The notes under the pieces were generated by a model. The model was given only the letters and a program-made list of their open reading frames with translations, did no database searches and was not told the DNA's origin. This document shows positions 14,110 to 17,590 of a stretch of 17,590 nucleotides of DNA, in pieces. Numbering within the stretch: the stretch's first letter is position 1; the number at the start of each line of letters is the position of its first letter. Location: positions 1-17,590 of the forward strand of contig CAUGPT010000039.1 of assembly GCA_959601495.1 (NCBI GenBank). The letters are read 5' to 3'. Made by a program: the position numbers and the translations under genes. Source of the stretch: Avispirillum sp959601495 (GTDB lineage: Bacteria > Bacillota > Clostridia > Oscillospirales > CAG-272).

Positions 14110-15339
14110 ATGAATAAGAATGATATAAAGAAAGTAGTCCTTGCGTATTCCGGCGGACTTGATACTTCCATAATAATCCCGTGGTTGAAGGAAAACTATA
14201 ACAACTGCGAGGTCATCGCCGTATCCGGAAACGTGGGTCAGGCGGACGAACTTGACGGGCTTGAGGAAAAGGCGCTGAAGACGGGCGCTTCCAAGCTGTA
14301 TGTGCTCGATCTTTGCGACGAGTATGTTGACGACTACATCATCCCCACCATGAAGGCGGGCGCCGTCTACGAAGAATATCTTCTGGGCACGAGCCACGCG
14401 CGTCCCTGCATTGCCAAAGGTCTTGTAGAGATAGCAAAAAAAGAGGGCGCGGACGCCATCTGCCACGGCTGCACGGGCAAGGGCAACGATCAGGTGCGTT
14501 TTGAGCTTGCCGTCAAGCATTTCGCGCCCGATATGCCTATAATCGCTCCCTGGCGTGAGTGGAACATCAAGAGCCGTGAGGAGGAGATCGAGTACGCCGA
14601 GGCGCACAACATCCCCCTGAAGATAAACCGCGAGACCAACTATTCAAAGGATAAAAATCTGTGGCATCTTTCTCACGAGGGTCTTGACCTTGAGGATACG
14701 GGCAACGAGCCGCAGTACGAGAAAAAGGGATTTCTCGAAATGGGCGTTTCTCCCATAGACGCGCCCGACAAGCCCACGTATATTACCCTTGAGTTCGAAA
14801 AAGGCATCCCGGTCGCTCTCGACGGCAAAAAGATGAGCGCAAAGGATATGATCCTCGCTCTGAACGAGGTCGGCGGCAAAAACGGCATCGGTATTATAGA
14901 TATCGTAGAGAACCGTCTTGTGGGCATGAAGTGCCGCGGCGTGTACGAGACCCCCGGCGGTACTATCCTTTACAAAGCGCACAGCGTGCTTGAGTCGGTA
15001 TGCCTCGACAAAATGACCATGCACGAAAAGCAGAAGCTCTCCATAACCTTTGCGGAGCTTGTGTACAACGGTCAGTGGTTCACGCCTCTGCGCGAGGCGC
15101 TCTCCGCCTTTGTTGACAAAACGCAGGAGAACGTTACCGGCAAGGTAAAGCTGAAGCTCTACAAGGGCAACATGATAAACGCGGGCGTTTGGAGCGACAA
15201 GTCGCTGTACAGTGAGGATATCGCTACGTTCGGTGAGAGCGAATGCAGCTACGATCAGCACGACGCCGCGGGATTCATCAACCTGTACGGTCTGCCCATT
15301 GCGGTGCAGGCGCAGGTCGACGCAAAGTGCGGTAAATAA
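14110..15339 (+). CDS. argG: Argininosuccinate synthase
   Basis: This 409-residue cytoplasmic enzyme joins citrulline and aspartate using ATP to make argininosuccinate, the next-to-last step of arginine synthesis. The N-terminal ATP pyrophosphatase P-loop motif AYSGGLDTS is at 12-20. SHARPCIAK (95-103) and the family signature GCTGKGNDQVRFE (120-132) follow, as does the conserved ETNYSKDKNLWH region that positions the substrate. Length is normal for the family and no conserved residue appears lost. AAGGAG sits eight bases before the ATG. It is the first gene of an argG-argH operon driven by a perfect consensus promoter with ARG-box-like sites. Some of its antisense frames stay open over long distances; these are composition effects, not genes. 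Confidence 0.98.
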   Translation: MNKNDIKKVVLAYSGGLDTSIIIPWLKENYNNCEVIAVSGNVGQADELDGLEEKALKTGASKLYVLDLCDEYVDDYIIPTMKAGAVYEEYLLGTSHARPCIAKGLVEIAKKEGADAICHGCTGKGNDQVRFELAVKHFAPDMPIIAPWREWNIKSREEEIEYAEAHNIPLKINRETNYSKDKNLWHLSHEGLDLEDTGNEPQYEKKGFLEMGVSPIDAPDKPTYITLEFEKGIPVALDGKKMSAKDMILALNEVGGKNGIGIIDIVENRLVGMKCRGVYETPGGTILYKAHSVLESVCLDKMTMHEKQKLSITFAELVYNGQWFTPLREALSAFVDKTQENVTGKVKLKLYKGNMINAGVWSDKSLYSEDIATFGESECSYDQHDAAGFINLYGLPIAVQAQVDAKCGK

Positions 15340-15353
15340 GGTAAAGTAAAACC

Positions 15354-15378
15354 GCCCCGGCGCTTTCTGCGTCGGGGC
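15354..15378 (+). other. GC-rich hairpin between argG and argH
   Basis: GCCCCGGCGC (15354-15363) pairs with GCGTCGGGGC (15369-15378) around a five-base loop, ten pairs with one G-T. No T-run follows, so full termination is unlikely. A role in mRNA processing, stability or reduced argH expression is possible. Confidence 0.6.
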
Positions 15379-15413
15379 AGTGATCGGATACAGGCATGGA
15401 AAAAGGAGAAACT

Positions 15414-16802
15414 ATGGCAAAGATGTGGGCAGGCAGAACGGACGGCGCGACTGACGCCGTTGCCGACAGCTTCAATTCTTCGGCGGCTTTTGACAAGCGG
15501 CTGTACCGTCAGGATATAAAAGGCAGTATCGCTCATGCGGCAATGCTCGCGTCGCAGAACATCATCCCGGGCGAGGATGCCGACGCGCTTATCTGCGGGC
15601 TGTACGGCATACTGCGCGATATTGAAAACGGCGCGCTCGAAATAGATACCGGCTGCGAGGATATCCATATGTTTGTCGAGCAGGAGCTGACGGCGCGCAT
15701 AGGCGACGTGGGCAAAAAGCTGCACACGGCGCGCAGCCGCAACGATCAGGTCGCGCTTGATATGCGAATGTATCTTATGGACGAGATCGCCGTGATCATC
15801 GGCAAGCTGAAAGAGCTTATAAATGTTATCTGCGGCAAAGCGGAGCAGCACACCTGCACCATAATGCCGGGATACACTCATCTGCAGCGGGCGCAGCCCA
15901 TAGTTTTCGGGCATCACCTGATGGCATACGCGATGATGCTTTTGCGCGATATTACAAGGCTTTCCGATTGCCGCGCGCGCATGGATCAGAGTCCTATCGG
16001 CTGCTGCGCGCTGGCGGGCACAACGTATGATACCGACAGACGGAGCGAAGCAGCGCTTCTCGGTTTTTCGGATATATGCCGCAACTCCGTTGACGGCGTC
16101 TCCGACAGGGACTTCTGCGCGGAGCTTCTGAGCGGTCTTTCCATTCTCATGATGCATCTGTCCCGCTTTTCGGAGGAGATAATCCTCTGGTCAAGCTGGG
16201 AGTTCAAGTTCGTGGAACTCGACGACGCGTACACCACAGGCTCTTCCATCATGCCGCAAAAAAAGAACTCCGACATGGCTGAGCTTGTGCGCGGCAAGTG
16301 CGGGCGGGTGTACGGCTCGCTCATAGCTATGCTGACCACGCTCAAAGGACTGCCTCTCGCATACAACAAGGATATGCAGGAGGACAAGGAGGGCACGTTT
16401 GACGCCGTAGACACGGTGAAAGCATGCCTTGATGTGTTTACGCCAATGCTCGCCACCATGAAGGTGCTTGAAGACAATATGAAAACCGCGGCGCAGAAAG
16501 GTTTTATCAACGCCACCGACCTTGCGGACTGGCTGACGGCTCAGAAAGGCGTGCCCTTCCGCGCGGCATATAAGCTGGCGGGACAGTGCGTCGCGCGGTG
16601 CATACAGCTGGGAACCGTGCTCGAAGAGCTGCCGGAGGAGGAGTACCGTGCCGTCGGAAAAGAGTTCGGCGACTGCGAGGGACTATACGAGGCTATTGAC
16701 CTTGCGAACTGCGTCAAAAGACGCAGTTCGGAGGGCGGCACATCACCGGAAAGCGTTGAACAGCAAATAGCATACGCTCGCTCGCTTCTCTCGGAGCTGT
16801 GA
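15414..16802 (+). CDS. argH: Argininosuccinate lyase
   Basis: The 462-residue cytoplasmic enzyme splits argininosuccinate into arginine and fumarate, the last step of arginine synthesis. It belongs to the fumarase/aspartase superfamily. Visible motifs are HTARSRNDQ (104-112), GYTHLQRAQP with the conserved His156, and the superfamily signature GSSIMPQKKN (276-285) containing the catalytic serine. The residue after the signature is Ser, where many homologues have Pro (KKNSD instead of KKNPD); this is a tolerated-looking change. The N-terminal MWAGR opening is typical. The ATG at 15414 has AAGGAG a few bases upstream, whereas an earlier in-frame ATG (15396) has none. It lies 74 bases after argG, separated by a hairpin, and is followed by hairpin modules and a terminator. 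Confidence 0.97.
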   Translation: MAKMWAGRTDGATDAVADSFNSSAAFDKRLYRQDIKGSIAHAAMLASQNIIPGEDADALICGLYGILRDIENGALEIDTGCEDIHMFVEQELTARIGDVGKKLHTARSRNDQVALDMRMYLMDEIAVIIGKLKELINVICGKAEQHTCTIMPGYTHLQRAQPIVFGHHLMAYAMMLLRDITRLSDCRARMDQSPIGCCALAGTTYDTDRRSEAALLGFSDICRNSVDGVSDRDFCAELLSGLSILMMHLSRFSEEIILWSSWEFKFVELDDAYTTGSSIMPQKKNSDMAELVRGKCGRVYGSLIAMLTTLKGLPLAYNKDMQEDKEGTFDAVDTVKACLDVFTPMLATMKVLEDNMKTAAQKGFINATDLADWLTAQKGVPFRAAYKLAGQCVARCIQLGTVLEELPEEEYRAVGKEFGDCEGLYEAIDLANCVKRRSSEGGTSPESVEQQIAYARSLLSEL

Positions 16803-16822
16803 GCATACAGAGAAAGATATTT

Positions 16823-16925
16823 GCGGGGCTCCGCGCCCCGCACCCCGACATGAAGAACGTTTTTATGGGGCTCTGCCCCATACCCCGACCATATAAAAAT
16901 GGATATATGCGAGGCTCCGCCTCGC
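16823..16925 (+). repeat. Three GC-rich hairpin modules after argH
   Basis: Three perfect 7-bp hairpins follow one another: GCGGGGC/GCCCCGC (16823-16841), ATGGGGC/GCCCCAT (16865-16881) and GCGAGGC/GCCTCGC (16909-16925). All share the layout GGC-TC-GCC at the tip, and the first two are followed by the same ACCCCGAC. Starts are 42 and 44 bases apart. Sequence between hairpins differs, so the units are held together by structure and not by overall identity. No gene is visible; the short open frame here has no ribosome binding site. Confidence 0.75.
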
Positions 16926-16931
16926 GCTCCG

Positions 16932-16963
16932 CTCGAGGACTTTTCTCCCCAAAAGTCCCCGAG
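16932..16963. repeat. Hairpin closing the module array
   Basis: GGACTTTT (16937-16944) pairs with AAAAGTCC (16951-16958) around a six-base loop. The stem extends outward past one A-C mismatch by CTCG (16932-16935) with CGAG (16960-16963). No T-run follows. It directly follows the three GC-rich hairpins and probably belongs to the same composite structure. Confidence 0.65.
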
Positions 16964-17016
16964 ACCCGAAAAAACCGAACCGGATAGGTTTTAGACTATC
17001 AAGCATAGATAGCAAG

Positions 17017-17043
17017 CAAGGCTGCCGACGGCAGCCTTGTTTT
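17017..17043 (+). terminator. Intrinsic terminator of the argGH transcript
   Basis: CAAGGCTGCC (17017-17026) pairs perfectly with GGCAGCCTTG (17030-17039) around a three-base loop, followed directly by TTTTA. It is the best terminator on the plus strand after argH and ends five bases before the first unit of the tandem array. Confidence 0.85.
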
Positions 17044-17111
17044 ATGTTTGGAAAAGCATTTCAAACTTTGCCGTCAGCTTACTGAACGTACGTGAAAAAG
17101 ACGTGAAGGGA

Positions 17112-17456
17112 CTGCTTTTCCGTAAGCAGCCACGGACGGTTGAGTTTCGTCTCTACGAAATTGGCAAAGCATTTCAAGCTCTATCGTCAGCTTGCCGAAC
17201 GGGGGAGAGAGACGTGAAGGGGCTGCTGTTCCGGCAGCGGGCGGCTTTAACCTTTCGGAATTGGCAAAGCGTTTCAAACATTGTAGTTAGCTTACCGAAC
17301 TCAAGTGAGAAGGACGTTAAGGGACTACTTTTCCGTAAGCAGCCGCGGACGGGCGGCGGCTTTCAGCTTTTGGGAATTGGGAAAGCAGTTCAAACTTTGA
17401 TGTTAGCTTTCCGAACGCAAGTAAAGGATGTGAGGGGGCTACTGTCCCGGCAGTAG
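17112..17456 (+). ncRNA. Covarying hairpins in the four repeat units (possible structured RNA)
   Basis: The arms are CTGCTT/AAGCAG at 17112-17129, CTGCTG/CGGCAG at 17223-17237, CTACTT/AAGCAG at 17325-17342 (one mismatch) and CTACTG/CAGTAG at 17439-17456. The left element has CTGCTT/AAGCAG at 102-119. Changes in one arm are matched in the other in most copies, as expected if the paired structure is kept. No promoter was identified for a transcript, so the RNA call is an inference; a DNA-level hairpin is equally possible. Confidence 0.4.
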
Positions 17457-17498
17457 CCGCCCTCACACTCCCCCGACCGGTATAAGAAAGAGGCAGAG

Positions 17499-17548
17499 GG
17501 GACTTTGTCAATAAACTGAACAAAAAATAAGGGGAATTAAAGATAAAC
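17499..17548 (+). repeat. 50-bp conserved element end, right copy
   Basis: This is the inverted partner of 1-50, identical at 49 of 50 positions. The remaining 42 bases of the window (17549-17590) contain no feature I can recognise. Because identity is much higher here than among the adjacent units, the 50-bp end appears more conserved or more recently spread than the units. Confidence 0.9.
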
Positions 17549-17590
17549 GGCTTCAAAATCAAGCGGAGAAAGGTAGTTAAGAGAAGAATG

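Larger units (their letters stand above)
17048..17548 (+). repeat. Right repeat element: four tandem structured units plus conserved 50-bp end
   Basis: Units start at 17048, 17161, 17261 and 17377 (TTGGnAAAGCntTTCAA), giving lengths of 113, 100 and 116 bases for the first three. Each contains TCAnnCT or similar, a GTnAGCTTnCCGAAC block, an AAGACGTGAAGG-like block and a hairpin. The last unit runs through CCCTCACACTCCCCCGACC into GGGACTTTGTCAATAAACTG and the 50-bp end, the same order as the left element. Spacing between blocks varies by one to three bases, so the frame is not kept between units. The element begins directly after the argGH terminator. Mobility and transcription are unknown. Confidence 0.85.

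Noticed and set aside
14644..15261. Open frame of 205 codons on the minus strand
   Set aside because: It is antisense within argG, with no ribosome binding site and no recognisable family.
15255..16157. Open frame of 300 codons on the minus strand
   Set aside because: It lies antisense to argG and argH, both intact and conserved. Long open antisense frames are common at this base composition.
17037..17456. Open frame of 139 codons with repeated KDVKGLLFR peptides across the tandem array
   Set aside because: The peptide repeats arise from the DNA repeats. The first half of each unit is read in different frames because of one- to three-base indels, the start lies on the terminator T-run, and no ribosome binding site is present.
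1..17548. Composite transposon bounded by the inverted 50-bp ends
   Set aside because: No transposase or integrase gene is present, the cargo is ordinary chromosomal genes in several operons, and target-site duplications cannot be checked because the left flank is outside the window.

Overview
The window looks like a chromosomal segment of a Gram-positive anaerobe of the class Clostridia, perhaps Oscillospirales or a relative. The evidence is moderately high GC, Gram-positive style lipoproteins and cell-wall hydrolases, strong purine-rich ribosome binding sites with some GTG and TTG starts, near-consensus sigma-A promoters, and a clostridial-type divergent GyrB-like topoisomerase subunit. This placement rests on protein and signal style, not on a marker gene. 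I see no tRNA, rRNA, CRISPR array, transposase, integrase or phage gene.

Layout. (1) 1-358: a repeat element on the left edge (1-187), then a very G-rich non-coding stretch behind a convergent gene end. (2) 359-5801, minus strand: a cell-envelope block. Read in transcription order it holds an exported coiled-coil M23 (LytM) protein, an OmpR-type response regulator, a sensor histidine kinase, a membrane-anchored protein of unknown function coupled to the kinase by an ATGA overlap, a clear intrinsic terminator, and a lipoprotein amidase (Amidase_3). (3) 6039-11272, plus strand: an MBOAT O-acyltransferase, a DHHW/AlgX-like partner, a small lipoprotein and a divergent type IIA topoisomerase B subunit. 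The set ends at a long hairpin that also serves the convergent genes. (4) 11407-13842, minus strand: ruvX, a ribokinase-family sugar kinase with its own strong promoter, and a single-pass membrane protein of unknown function. (5) 14110-16802, plus strand: argG and argH, driven by a perfect TTGACA-17-TATAAT promoter embedded in dyads and ARG-box-like sites. (6) 16803-17590: about 790 bp without a believable gene, holding GC-rich hairpin modules, a strong terminator and a tandem repeat array.

How the parts fit together. Regions 2 and 3 are divergent and share the promoter region 5802-6038. Both concern the envelope: peptidoglycan hydrolysis, envelope sensing, and O-acylation of a wall or surface polymer. 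A shared envelope programme is an inference. argGH performs the last two steps of arginine synthesis, and the operator-like sites suggest ArgR control.

The most unusual structure is the pair of repeat elements at the window edges. They share a 50-bp end that matches at 49 of 50 positions in inverted orientation (1-50 and 17499-17548). Each is attached to units of about 100-116 bp: one unit on the left and four in tandem on the right. The units carry a hairpin whose two arms change together between copies, while the reading frame through them is not kept. This points to a repeated structured RNA or DNA element, not a protein gene. I cannot tell from this window whether it is mobile, regulatory or a known dispersed repeat family.
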